From contig NZ_JASISQ010000004.1 of the NCBI RefSeq assembly GCF_030063205.1, positions 213,707 through 277,706 on the forward strand: a stretch of 64,000 nt of DNA. Reading direction: 5' to 3'. This DNA comes from Arthrobacter antibioticus. GTDB taxonomy: Bacteria > Actinomycetota > Actinomycetes > Actinomycetales > Micrococcaceae. The position numbers were made by a program, and so were the translations under genes. A model generated the notes under the pieces. That model was not told where the DNA came from. It did no database searches and was given only the letters and a program-made list of their open reading frames with translations. Shown here in pieces: positions 19,811-27,890 of the stretch (its first letter is position 1; the number at the start of each line of letters is the position of its first letter).

Positions 19811-22354
19811 TCAGCGCTGGGTGGCGCCGAACCTCTCAACAGCCAGTTCCACCGCTGCGGCGCGGGCGCCTGAGGCTTCATCGGCTGTCAATGTGCGGTC
19901 AGCAGCACGGAAACGCAGCCCAAATGCCAGCGACTTGCGTCCCTCGGGAATGCCCGTGCCCTGATAATCATCAAACAAGGCAACATCTTCAAGGAGCACA
20001 CCGGCGCCCTCGCGCAGGGTTTCCAACACACGCTGTGCCGGAATTTCTACCGGAACCACAAGGGCAACATCCTGAGTAGCAACCGGGAAGGTTGAGATCG
20101 GCTTAGCAACAATGACATCTGGTGCCGCAGCAAAGACCTTCTCGGCATTGATTTCCATGGCCACCGAGCGGGCAGGCATGTGCAGGTCCGCAAGCAGCTT
20201 AGGATGAAGCTCGCCAGCGTAGCCAACAACCTCTCCGCTGCGTAGCGCAAGCTGTGCAGTGCGGCCCGGATGGAATGCCTGGTGCTCTCCTTGTGAGATC
20301 ACCAGTTCAACACCCACTACATCGGCCACCAGCACGGCAGCGTCAATGGCATCCGCCCAGTCCCAGGCGCGTGGGGTATGGGCGACAGCCGCGGGTGAAT
20401 CTTTTCCTGTGAAGAGCGCGCCCATGGTCAATGGCTGGTACGGAATGCCCTCATCCAAGGCATCCAGAACCTCATCTGTTGGCTTGACACCCAGAGGTGG
20501 GATCGAAGGTGAACCCATCACACCCGAGGGCAAAAATACAAGACCTGATTCAAATAATGCAAGATCATGGAATCCGCGCGAGTGATTACGCTTTGCAATC
20601 TCAATCAGCCCAGGCAGTACCGAGGTCCGCAAGTACCCAAATTCCTCACTCAACGGGTTGGCAAGCTTCACCGCTGCGCGTGCTTCCCCTGCCTTCGCCA
20701 CACCAAAGGTCTCATTGGAGGTCTTTGATACGAACGGGTAAGCCAGAACTTCTGTCAGGCCTGAGTGGGCTAATGCTTGCACAGTGCCGCGGCGCTGCTG
20801 CTGGGTGCGGGAGTAGCCCCGGCCCGGAGGTGCAGTGGGCAGTGTGGAAGGGATCTGCTCGTAGCCCACCAGGCGGACTACTTCCTCCGTCAGGTCTTCC
20901 TTGGTGACAAGGTCGTATCGCCAGCTCGGGGCTGTGACGGAATATCCGCCGTCGACCTTTTCCACTGCGGCACCTAGATCCGTCAGCGAACCGATGATCT
21001 GCTCCTGTGAGAAGTCGATCCCGATCCGTGCCGAAGTGAAGCCCAAAGGCAGGAACACGGGACCTGCGACGGCGGGCGTACCAACATCTGTGACAGTGGT
21101 CTCCTCGGTACCTCCGGCGAGTTCAACCAGCAGGTTCACGGCACGCTGAGCGCCCACGTGGGCCACAGCAGGATCCACGCCACGTTCAAACCGCTTAGAC
21201 GCCTCGGAGGGCAACTTGTGACGGCGACGCGAACGGGAAATGGAAACTTCTTCAAAGCGCGCTGCTTCAATAAGGACGTTTATTGTCCCGGCAGTGACCT
21301 CGGTGGAAGCGCCCCCCATAACACCGGCAACGCCAAGGGCTCCATTGTCATCGGTGATCAGCAGGTCTTCTGGATTGAGCTTGCGGACCTTGCCGTCAAG
21401 GGTTTTTAGCGTTTCTCCGGCCACTGCCCGGCGGACCACAATCTCTCCGGCCAACTTGTCGGCGTCGTAGAAGTGCAGCGGCTGTCCCAGTTCCAACATG
21501 ACGTAGTTGGAGATGTCCACAAGCAGCGAAATCGAGCGAATGCCCGCTAAACGCAAGCGCGAGGACATCCAGGTGGGAGTCGGCGCGCCAGCATTGACCC
21601 CACTGACTGTCCGGGCTACAAAACGATCGCAGCCCTCCTTCCCGTAAATGGGGGCATCGTCAGCTAGCCGCACCCCATATCCGGGTCCGGTAGTTTCCGT
21701 GAGCGAAACCAGCGATGCCGGATCGGTGAAGACACTGTCGGTGGCGTGCGCGTATTCGCGGGCTGCGCCACGGATGCTGAACACGTAGCCGCGGTCCGGG
21801 GTGACGTTGATTTCCGCAGCTTCATCATCCAGGCCCAGCAACGCTAGCGCGTCGGAGCCCACTTCCGGGTCAAGGCCCAGGGTTGAAAGCACCAGGATGC
21901 CATCATGATCCTCGCCAATGCCAAGCTCACGGACGGAGGCGATCATGCCGGCGGAGACATGACCATAGGTCTTACGCGGGGTGATGCGGAAGTCTCCTGG
22001 CAGCACGGATCCGGGCAGGGTGACAACAACCTTGTCCCCCACCTCAAAGTTGTGCGCACCGCACACAATGCCCTGTATGCCGGAAGGGTCAATGCCCTCT
22101 ATGTCCAGGGTCTGCTGCGTGCCTTCGGGCACCACACGAACGGAGCACCAGTTGATGGTTTTGCCGTTGGACTGCGCTTCTGGCTCCTTGGACAACACCT
22201 GGCCCACCACAATGGGGCCGCTGAGCTCATCCATGGGACGGTGAACAGCTTCTTCTTCAAAACCAACCTTAACAAGATCGGTCATAACGTCTTCGGCAGT
22301 TGCTCCTGCCGGTACCTGCGCATACTCGCGCAGCCAAGTCAGTGGAATACGCAC
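19811..22354 (-). CDS. pheT: Phenylalanine-tRNA ligase beta subunit
   Basis: Large subunit of the alpha2beta2 synthetase that charges tRNA-Phe; carries tRNA-binding and editing modules. The 847 residues show the N-terminal MRIPLTWLREY, the tRNA-binding fold near residues 40-160, the B3/B4 editing domain, the B5 domain, a catalytic-like core and the C-terminal FDX-ACB domain (FPVATQDVALVVP to the end). It follows pheS after 3 nt. Confidence 0.97.
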   Translation of the reverse strand: MRIPLTWLREYAQVPAGATAEDVMTDLVKVGFEEEAVHRPMDELSGPIVVGQVLSKEPEAQSNGKTINWCSVRVVPEGTQQTLDIEGIDPSGIQGIVCGAHNFEVGDKVVVTLPGSVLPGDFRITPRKTYGHVSAGMIASVRELGIGEDHDGILVLSTLGLDPEVGSDALALLGLDDEAAEINVTPDRGYVFSIRGAAREYAHATDSVFTDPASLVSLTETTGPGYGVRLADDAPIYGKEGCDRFVARTVSGVNAGAPTPTWMSSRLRLAGIRSISLLVDISNYVMLELGQPLHFYDADKLAGEIVVRRAVAGETLKTLDGKVRKLNPEDLLITDDNGALGVAGVMGGASTEVTAGTINVLIEAARFEEVSISRSRRRHKLPSEASKRFERGVDPAVAHVGAQRAVNLLVELAGGTEETTVTDVGTPAVAGPVFLPLGFTSARIGIDFSQEQIIGSLTDLGAAVEKVDGGYSVTAPSWRYDLVTKEDLTEEVVRLVGYEQIPSTLPTAPPGRGYSRTQQQRRGTVQALAHSGLTEVLAYPFVSKTSNETFGVAKAGEARAAVKLANPLSEEFGYLRTSVLPGLIEIAKRNHSRGFHDLALFESGLVFLPSGVMGSPSIPPLGVKPTDEVLDALDEGIPYQPLTMGALFTGKDSPAAVAHTPRAWDWADAIDAAVLVADVVGVELVISQGEHQAFHPGRTAQLALRSGEVVGYAGELHPKLLADLHMPARSVAMEINAEKVFAAAPDVIVAKPISTFPVATQDVALVVPVEIPAQRVLETLREGAGVLLEDVALFDDYQGTGIPEGRKSLAFGLRFRAADRTLTADEASGARAAAVELAVERFGATQR

Positions 22355-22357
22355 GGA

Positions 22358-23452
22358 CTAAATCTCCATCCCAAAGTGTTCGCTGAAACGTACATCGCCT
22401 TCGATCATGTCGTGCATGTCGGCCACTTCGTTGCGGAACATCAAAGCCCGCTCGATGCCCATGCCAAAAGCAAATCCTGAGTAGATATCCGGGTCAATGC
22501 CGGCTGCGCGCAGAACATTCGGGTTGACCATGCCGCAGCCACCCCACTCGATCCAACGCGCACCGCCCTTTGCTCCCGGGTGCCAAATATCCAGCTCGGC
22601 GGAGGGCTCAGTGAACGGGAAGAAGTTCGGTCGAATCCGAACACGGGCTTCTTCGCCAAACATCTGCCGGGTGAAGTGCTCCAACGTGCCAACAAGATCC
22701 GCCATGGACAAGTCCTTATCGATCGCCAGACCTTCGAACTGGTGGAAGACGGGAGTGTGCGTGGCGTCCAGCTCATCGGTGCGGAACACCTTGCCCGGAC
22801 ACAGCACATACACAGGCAGCTCACGTTCCAACAGCGCACGGACCTGCACCGGAGAGGTGTGAGTTCGCATCACCAAATGAGCTTCGGGAGGTTCCACGAA
22901 GAAAGTGTCCTGCATTTCCCGTGCTGGGTGGTCCGGGGCGAAGTTCAGTGCGTCAAAGTTAAACCACTCCGATTCCAGCTCGGGACCCTCGGCGATTTCC
23001 CAACCCATGCCCACGAAGATATCGCTGACACGATCTTGCAAGGTGGACAACGGATGACGGGCGCCGGCCCGGCGGCGCCGCGGTGCTGCGGTGACATCCA
23101 CTGTTTCCTCGAGGAGGATACGGGCCGCATCCTCTGCTTCCAGCACTACTGTGCGGGCTGCGAGCGCTTTGGCAACACGGCCGCGTGAGGCGCCCATGAT
23201 TTTGCCTGCGGCGGCCTTGAACTCTTTGGCGAGTCCACCGATCTCACGGTTGGCCAGGCTCAGCGGCGATTTTTCGCCGGTGTGTGCCAGCCGCGCGGTC
23301 TTAAGCCCATCGAGCGTAGCCGCAGCAGCGATGGCTGCGAGCGCGTTCGCAACGGCGGTGCCAATGGCGCCTTCGTCAAGCGGATCCGGGATTACTGCGG
23401 TTTCGGTGGTTGATTCGGGCATCTCTGCCGTCTGGTGGGGCATCTCTGACAT
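22358..23452 (-). CDS. pheS: Phenylalanine-tRNA ligase alpha subunit
   Basis: Catalytic subunit, class II synthetase. After an N-terminal coiled coil come RRRRAGARHPLSTLQDRVSDIF, motif 2 with HQFEGLAID, and motif 3 GFAFGMGIERALM near the C-terminus; 364 residues. The extreme N-terminus (MSEMPHQTAEMPEST) is poorly conserved and ATG 23443 is an alternative start. There is no clear Shine-Dalgarno and no T-box-like leader in the 180 bp upstream. Confidence 0.97.
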   Translation of the reverse strand: MSEMPHQTAEMPESTTETAVIPDPLDEGAIGTAVANALAAIAAAATLDGLKTARLAHTGEKSPLSLANREIGGLAKEFKAAAGKIMGASRGRVAKALAARTVVLEAEDAARILLEETVDVTAAPRRRRAGARHPLSTLQDRVSDIFVGMGWEIAEGPELESEWFNFDALNFAPDHPAREMQDTFFVEPPEAHLVMRTHTSPVQVRALLERELPVYVLCPGKVFRTDELDATHTPVFHQFEGLAIDKDLSMADLVGTLEHFTRQMFGEEARVRIRPNFFPFTEPSAELDIWHPGAKGGARWIEWGGCGMVNPNVLRAAGIDPDIYSGFAFGMGIERALMFRNEVADMHDMIEGDVRFSEHFGMEI

Positions 23453-23633
23453 CTACAGTTTTTACCTAAGCTCGTGTGCGAGTAAGCGGCGGGGTAGCTC
23501 CTCCCGCCGCAACCAGTCTAGTTGACTGTGCCTGCGTGTTTTCAATCCTGGGCCGCTCCCTGAGGCAAACTGCGGCCTACTCTTTACCAGCGTCACGTCT
23601 CAGGCGTGCCTTTGCCTTGCTACGCTGTGGTTC

Positions 23634-24239
23634 ATGACCACCTCTGCCGCCTCCCACCGTGGAGGTACGACGCCGGTCACTCACCGTGCGCGCTCCACGC
23701 ACCTTGCCTCATTGTCCCGGTTGGCCGGGCGGAGGCTGGGTTCTGCACGCGTCGGTTCTCTGGCGCTGGGATCTGTAGTGCAGGGATCTGTAGTGCAGGG
23801 ATCTGTAGTGCAGGGATCTCTAGTGCAGGGATCTCTAGTGGTCGGTTCGCTGGCAGGGTGCTCGCTGATTCCCGGCGGTGTCAGCCACTACGTTCCTGAA
23901 CCGGCGGTTGTCCTTGACGGCTTTGACTGCCAGGTGGCGGTACCCCGTATGCCAGAAGCACAACAGAAGGATCCGGCGTCGCTCGCTAGAGTGAGTGTTC
24001 CCGAGGGCTTCGCGACCTCGCGCGTGGTGCTGGGCAGTCTTGACCTGTATCTGCCAACGGGACCACCGTCAACGGATCCGCCTCTCACGGATCCGCCTTC
24101 AACGGTTGCTCCAGAGTCCGTTTACACCGTGGTGGAGGAGCACCTGGACGGGGACTTCCCTGCCTTGTTAGCCGCCTTGGCTGGACTGGCTCTCACTTCA
24201 AGCACCAGCCTCTCTTTCCTTCGAGGCCCATCACAGTGA
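23634..24239 (+). CDS. Putative lipoprotein with pentapeptide-expanded signal region
   Basis: 201 residues. A long basic N-terminus leads to a hydrophobic stretch made of pentapeptide repeats (residues 46-73, QGSVV type) that ends in a lipobox-like SLAGC with Cys76. The rest resembles the next gene (HYVPEPA/HYLPEPA, VPEGF/VPEQF, EEHLDGDFPALLAALA/QEHLTGDYSALLAALA), but the C-terminal third of that paralogue is missing here and replaced by LALTSSTSLSFLRGPSQ. It may be a decaying duplicate. TACGCT lies 7 nt before the ATG, so a leaderless mRNA is likely. Function unknown. Confidence 0.6.
   Translation: MTTSAASHRGGTTPVTHRARSTHLASLSRLAGRRLGSARVGSLALGSVVQGSVVQGSVVQGSLVQGSLVVGSLAGCSLIPGGVSHYVPEPAVVLDGFDCQVAVPRMPEAQQKDPASLARVSVPEGFATSRVVLGSLDLYLPTGPPSTDPPLTDPPSTVAPESVYTVVEEHLDGDFPALLAALAGLALTSSTSLSFLRGPSQ
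23769..23843. repeat. 15-bp tandem repeat x5 in the lipoprotein signal region
   Basis: GGATCTGTAGTGCAG and near copies start at 23769, 23784, 23799, 23814 and 23829. They encode GSVVQ/GSLVQ units forming most of the hydrophobic core of the signal region. A second 15-bp array follows in the same gene at 24063-24107 (PPSTD, PPLTD, PPSTV). Confidence 0.95.
24063..24107. repeat. 15-bp tandem repeat x3 in the same lipoprotein gene
   Basis: CCACCGTCAACGGAT, CCGCCTCTCACGGAT and CCGCCTTCAACGGTT are three diverged 15-bp units in tandem that encode a Pro/Thr-rich linker. Confidence 0.8.
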
Positions 24240-24252
24240 AAGACTTCACACA

Positions 24253-24828
24253 GTGAGGGTCATCAAGAGCGGGGCAACTGGCTCCGTCACAGCGGCATTG
24301 GCTGCCACAGCGCTGCTGCTGGCCGGATGCAGTTCATCGTCCCCCTACCTGCTGGAACACTACTTGCCGGAACCAGCAGCCATCCAGAGCACAGTGGATT
24401 GTTCCCTGCCTACAGGGACGGGCACTGATTCCACGGATCCCTCAACGAAACTGATGGGGCGAGTTCCTGAGCAATTTCTCCCAGTAGATGTGGTGCGCTG
24501 CACCTTTGAGCGCCAGTTTCCTTCTGCTGATTCAACAACGTCACCGGCTCCGGCAAAGAGCACAGTGCTCCAAGAGCATCTCACTGGCGACTATAGCGCC
24601 TTGTTGGCAGCCCTTGCCGAACCCAGTGACAAGGGCGGTGTTGCCAACTGTCTGGACTATGGGGAGCGCTTGCCGGAGCTCTGGCTGGTGAACGGAACAG
24701 GCGATGCAGTCCATATTCAGTGGCCGCTGGATAACTGCGGGAAGTCCAAACCGGCAACCGCGAACGCACTCGCGGCACTGGCCATTGCCGACAGCCATAC
24801 CCTGGAGCCACAGGAGATTAGTTCATGA
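24253..24828 (+). CDS. Putative lipoprotein
   Basis: 191 residues with a classical lipoprotein signal (basic start, ALAATALLLAGC, lipidated Cys26). The mature part is Ser/Pro rich and unrecognised, with a C-terminal block CLDYGERLPELWLVNGTGDAVHIQWPLDNCGK containing two cysteines that could form a disulfide. Paralogue of the gene 13 bp upstream. I chose the GTG start because it gives the complete signal peptide. The stop overlaps the next start as ATGA, so it is translationally coupled. Confidence 0.75.
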   Translation: MRVIKSGATGSVTAALAATALLLAGCSSSSPYLLEHYLPEPAAIQSTVDCSLPTGTGTDSTDPSTKLMGRVPEQFLPVDVVRCTFERQFPSADSTTSPAPAKSTVLQEHLTGDYSALLAALAEPSDKGGVANCLDYGERLPELWLVNGTGDAVHIQWPLDNCGKSKPATANALAALAIADSHTLEPQEISS

Positions 24829-25325
24829 AAACCTCCCTCCACATCCGTTGCATTGCCAACACCCTTAACTTTTCTACCGGTGCGGGACTGCTCCTGGCCG
24901 CGTTAACCCGGACAAGGGTTGAAAAGGGTCCGCAGGGATTGATCTTTGGGACGAATTACCGGCCCAAGCTTCCGTTGGCAGGAGCGTTTACTGTAGGCAA
25001 CGTGATTTTCTATCGAGCTGACCGGAGGTTCATTGACTCCCGTCCGGATCTGTTGGAGCACGAAGCCGGCCACGCAACACAGTATGCCTGGTGCCTGGGC
25101 CTGCCATTCTTACCTTTGTACGCGGCGTGTGCGGTGTACTCCTTGTGGCGTACGGGTGATCCCGGAAGCCGAAACTTCTTCGAACAAAATGCCGGTTTGG
25201 CCTTGGGCGGTTACCGTGAGCTACCCACGATCGCTCGGTTGCCGGCGCTACGAAACTATTTCTGCCGCTTCACCTCTTTGAAAACAACTCACCCCAGAGC
25301 ACCATGGAAAGGGACGCCGTCATGA
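24825..25325 (+). CDS. HExxH-containing membrane-associated protein of unknown function
   Basis: 166 residues. The centre holds LLEHEAGHATQYAWC, a zinc-type HExxH motif (His79, Glu80, His83), followed at once by a hydrophobic segment LGLPFLPLYAACAVYSLW (about 91-108) and a conserved-looking tail NFFEQNAGLALGGYRELP that could supply a third ligand. It may be a small metallopeptidase or a relic of one; I cannot name the family. ATGA overlaps at both ends tie it to the lipoprotein upstream and the SIMPL gene downstream. Confidence 0.7.
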   Translation: MKTSLHIRCIANTLNFSTGAGLLLAALTRTRVEKGPQGLIFGTNYRPKLPLAGAFTVGNVIFYRADRRFIDSRPDLLEHEAGHATQYAWCLGLPFLPLYAACAVYSLWRTGDPGSRNFFEQNAGLALGGYRELPTIARLPALRNYFCRFTSLKTTHPRAPWKGTPS

Positions 25326-26020
25326 CTGCACTCAACACTTCTGCACACAACACTTCTGCACTGACCTCTTCTGCACTGACATCTTCTGCACTGACCAACA
25401 CCGTTACCGTCACGGGTCAAGGCACTGTGCAGACGACCCCCGACTATTTCAATATCAACATTGGCATCGAGGCTGCCGCGCCAACTGTGCGCGAGGCGTA
25501 CGCAAACGCCAGCGAAGCCCTGAATGCAGTCAATGCCGCGCTGCTTGCTCGTGAGGTGTCACGGGATGCGCTTGGCTCGTCGTCACTGGACGTGCGGGCA
25601 GATACCAGGTGGCAGGAAGGCACAGGGTCGGTGGTGACTGGTTATACGGTCTCCAGCACGCTGACGGTGGCCCTGCGCTACGACCAAGGCGGCGAAGACA
25701 TCATTGCCGCCGTTGTAGACACGGGAAATAACAACGTTCGCTTGAATGGGATGAGCGCCATGGTCTCGGACCTCACCGCTGCATATGACGGCGCCCGAAC
25801 TCAAGCCTGGGCCGATGCTACGCGGGCAGCCGAACTATATGCGCAATTGGCCGGACGTTCGTTGGGTGCCGTGAGCAATATTTGTGAGGGCACCGTTCCT
25901 GAGGTGCCACAGCGGTCAACAATGGTGCGCACTGCTTTATCTTCAGATAGTTCAATGACCATAGAACCTGGGCAAAGCAGCGTCTCTATGGCCGTCCAGG
26001 TCACCTGGTTGCTGATCTAG
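25322..26020 (+). CDS. SIMPL (DUF541) domain protein
   Basis: 232 residues from ATG 25322, which overlaps the previous stop (ATGA). The SIMPL/DUF541 domain fills residues 26-232: NTVTVTGQGTVQTTPDYFNINIGIEA, the GYTVSSTLTV strand, and the C-terminal VSMAVQVTWLL. Related proteins are usually envelope or periplasmic, but no signal peptide is visible here. The N-terminal 25 residues are low complexity, built from a 15-bp repeat (TSALTSSALTSSALT). Role unknown; the operon suggests envelope work. Confidence 0.85.
   Translation: MTALNTSAHNTSALTSSALTSSALTNTVTVTGQGTVQTTPDYFNINIGIEAAAPTVREAYANASEALNAVNAALLAREVSRDALGSSSLDVRADTRWQEGTGSVVTGYTVSSTLTVALRYDQGGEDIIAAVVDTGNNNVRLNGMSAMVSDLTAAYDGARTQAWADATRAAELYAQLAGRSLGAVSNICEGTVPEVPQRSTMVRTALSSDSSMTIEPGQSSVSMAVQVTWLLI
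25338..25397. repeat. 15-bp tandem repeat x4 in the SIMPL gene N-terminus
   Basis: CTTCTGCA recurs at 25338, 25353, 25368 and 25383, exactly 15 bp apart, within units such as CTTCTGCACTGACCT. They encode the repeated SALTS ahead of the SIMPL domain. Confidence 0.93.
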
Positions 26021-26077
26021 TTTCGATCCATTGGTGCCAACCCACATTCAAGAGGAGTATGCAATAGGGGTTATTGG

Positions 26078-26131
26078 GATGGCGCCTGCGCGGCCCGGGT
26101 GATTTACTCACCGGGCCGCGCAGGCGCCATC
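26078..26131. terminator. Long hairpin between convergent genes
   Basis: GATGGCGCCTGCGCGGCCCG... (26078-26102) and its complement (26108-26131) form a 24-bp stem with one bulged G and a TTTAC loop. It lies between the plus-strand SIMPL gene and the minus-strand acyl-CoA ligase gene, so a bidirectional terminator is the simplest reading, though neither side has a T tract. Confidence 0.75.
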
Positions 26132-26185
26132 TATGCCCTGTACTCTGTGCTCTGAGTGGACTACTCACAGCCCAAACTACTGCGC

Positions 26186-27685
26186 CTAGGAAGCGTCGAT
26201 CTCGCGCTTGAGAATCTTTCCGGTAGGTCCCTTGGGGAGGGCATCCATGATCATGATCTTGCGTGGATATTTGTAGGCGGCAACGCGGGCCTTGACGAAC
26301 TCCTTGATGTCGGCGGCGAGCGCTTCCAGATCCTCGGAACCCGCAGCACCTTCCTTCAACGCAACCGCAGCGCAGATCTCTTCGCCGTGGGCGGCGTCGG
26401 GCCTGCCCAACACGGCAGCCTCAGCAACGGCAGGGTGCTCGTACAGGACTTCCTCAATCTCGCGCGGGTAAATGTTGTAACCGCCACGCAGGATCATGTC
26501 CTTCTTCCTGTCCACGATGAAGTACACACCATCTTCATCCTTACGACCCAAGTCTCCTGTGCGGAACCAACCATCGGGGATCGCAGCAGCAGTTGCTTCC
26601 GGATTGTTCCAGTACCCCTTCATCACAAAGGGCCCAGCCACAGCGATCTCGCCCACAGCACCAGGTTCAACGTCGGCACCAGCTTCATCAACAATCCGCA
26701 GCTGTGCGCCAGTCACCATAGTGCCAATAGAGCCGGCCTTGCGGATTCCGTCGGTCTGATTGAAGGTGATCACAGGCGAGGTTTCTGAGAGTCCGTAGCC
26801 CTCCAACAGCGTGGCCTGGAACGTTGATTCAAATTCACGCAGAATTTCTACCGGCAGCGCTGAGCCGCCTGAGGCCGCCAAGCGCAAACTGCTCAGGTCG
26901 TAGTTTTCCCGCCCGGGGGCGCGCAGCAAAGCCACATACATGCTCGGAACGCCTTCAAAGATGGTGACCTTATCGCGCTGAATGATCTCCAAGGCTTTGA
27001 CCGGATCAAATCTGGGCAGCAGCGTCACTGTTGCTCCGGCCATCACGGATGAGTTCAGTGCGCAGGTCTGGCCAAAGATGTGGAAGAAGGGTAGTCCACC
27101 GAATATCACGTCTCCGTCGCTGCTGCCGAAGAGCTTAACCGAGACTTCAGCGTTGCTGCGCAAGTTCTCATGGGTAAGTTCGGCGCCCTTAGGCTTGCCC
27201 GTGGTTCCTGAAGTGTAAAGAATGACTGCAGTGTCGTTCTTTTCAGCCTCAGCAACCCCGGCTAACGGCTCAAGCGGCGCCAACAACGTCATGAACGCAG
27301 CGTCGATGGAAATGATCGAGGTACCTGTATCTGCAGCTCCAGCTTCAACTTCCCCAATGACGCCTTCCCAAGCGAAAGCCAGCTTGGCTCCTGAATCCTT
27401 GAGGTGGTAGGCAACTTCGCGAGACTTTAGCAACGGGTTTAACGGCACGACGATGGCACCATAACGCAGGATTCCATAGTAGATGGGCGGCATTTGAGGC
27501 AGGTTCGGTGAAATTAAGGCCACCCTGTCTCCTGGCTCAACACCGCGCTGCGCCAACAGTGCCGCCACCTTGGAGCTAAGCACCTCCAGCGCACCAAAGG
27601 AGAGCTCAATGTCATCCAGCTTGATGGCAATCCCGCCGGGATTTCGTGCCGCCGATGCGGGGACGATAGTGGCCAAGTTCGTCAT
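26186..27685 (-). CDS. Long-chain fatty acid-CoA ligase / AMP-binding protein
   Basis: ANL-family adenylate-forming enzyme, 499 residues, activating a carboxylic acid (probably a fatty acid) with ATP and CoA. Motifs: LYTSGTTGKPKGAELTHENL, GYGLSETSPVITFNQ, the YxxTGD equivalent GWFRTGDLGRKDEDG, RKKDMILRGGYNIYPREIE, and the C-terminal lysine in PKGPTGKILKREI. ATG 27685 was chosen over 27733 because AAAGGAG lies 5 nt upstream. Exact chain length is not predictable. It ends 55 nt from the big hairpin. Confidence 0.92.
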   Translation of the reverse strand: MTNLATIVPASAARNPGGIAIKLDDIELSFGALEVLSSKVAALLAQRGVEPGDRVALISPNLPQMPPIYYGILRYGAIVVPLNPLLKSREVAYHLKDSGAKLAFAWEGVIGEVEAGAADTGTSIISIDAAFMTLLAPLEPLAGVAEAEKNDTAVILYTSGTTGKPKGAELTHENLRSNAEVSVKLFGSSDGDVIFGGLPFFHIFGQTCALNSSVMAGATVTLLPRFDPVKALEIIQRDKVTIFEGVPSMYVALLRAPGRENYDLSSLRLAASGGSALPVEILREFESTFQATLLEGYGLSETSPVITFNQTDGIRKAGSIGTMVTGAQLRIVDEAGADVEPGAVGEIAVAGPFVMKGYWNNPEATAAAIPDGWFRTGDLGRKDEDGVYFIVDRKKDMILRGGYNIYPREIEEVLYEHPAVAEAAVLGRPDAAHGEEICAAVALKEGAAGSEDLEALAADIKEFVKARVAAYKYPRKIMIMDALPKGPTGKILKREIDAS

Positions 27686-27867
27686 GATTGCTCCTTTGTG
27701 CTGAGGGTTCTCCGGCGGCGGGGAAACGATCACTTCTGATCAGGGACCACACCGGCAGTGGGGACTTCAATGTCCCTATGCCTCCACCATATTGCCAATA
27801 AGCGTGATTCAGCGCACGGTGCTACTGGCGAGTAGTAAACATTTATATTCCGGTTCTTGATGTAAAA

Positions 27868-27883
27868 TAGAATATATGTTCTA
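27868..27883. promoter_or_regulatory. LexA (SOS) box of the radical SAM gene
   Basis: TAGAATATATGTTCTA is a near-perfect palindrome fitting the actinobacterial LexA consensus TCGAACATATGTTCGA at its core. It contains a -10-like TAGAAT (27868-27873) and lies 8 bp before the ATG, well placed to block transcription. Confidence 0.75.
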
Positions 27884-27890
27884 ATAAATT

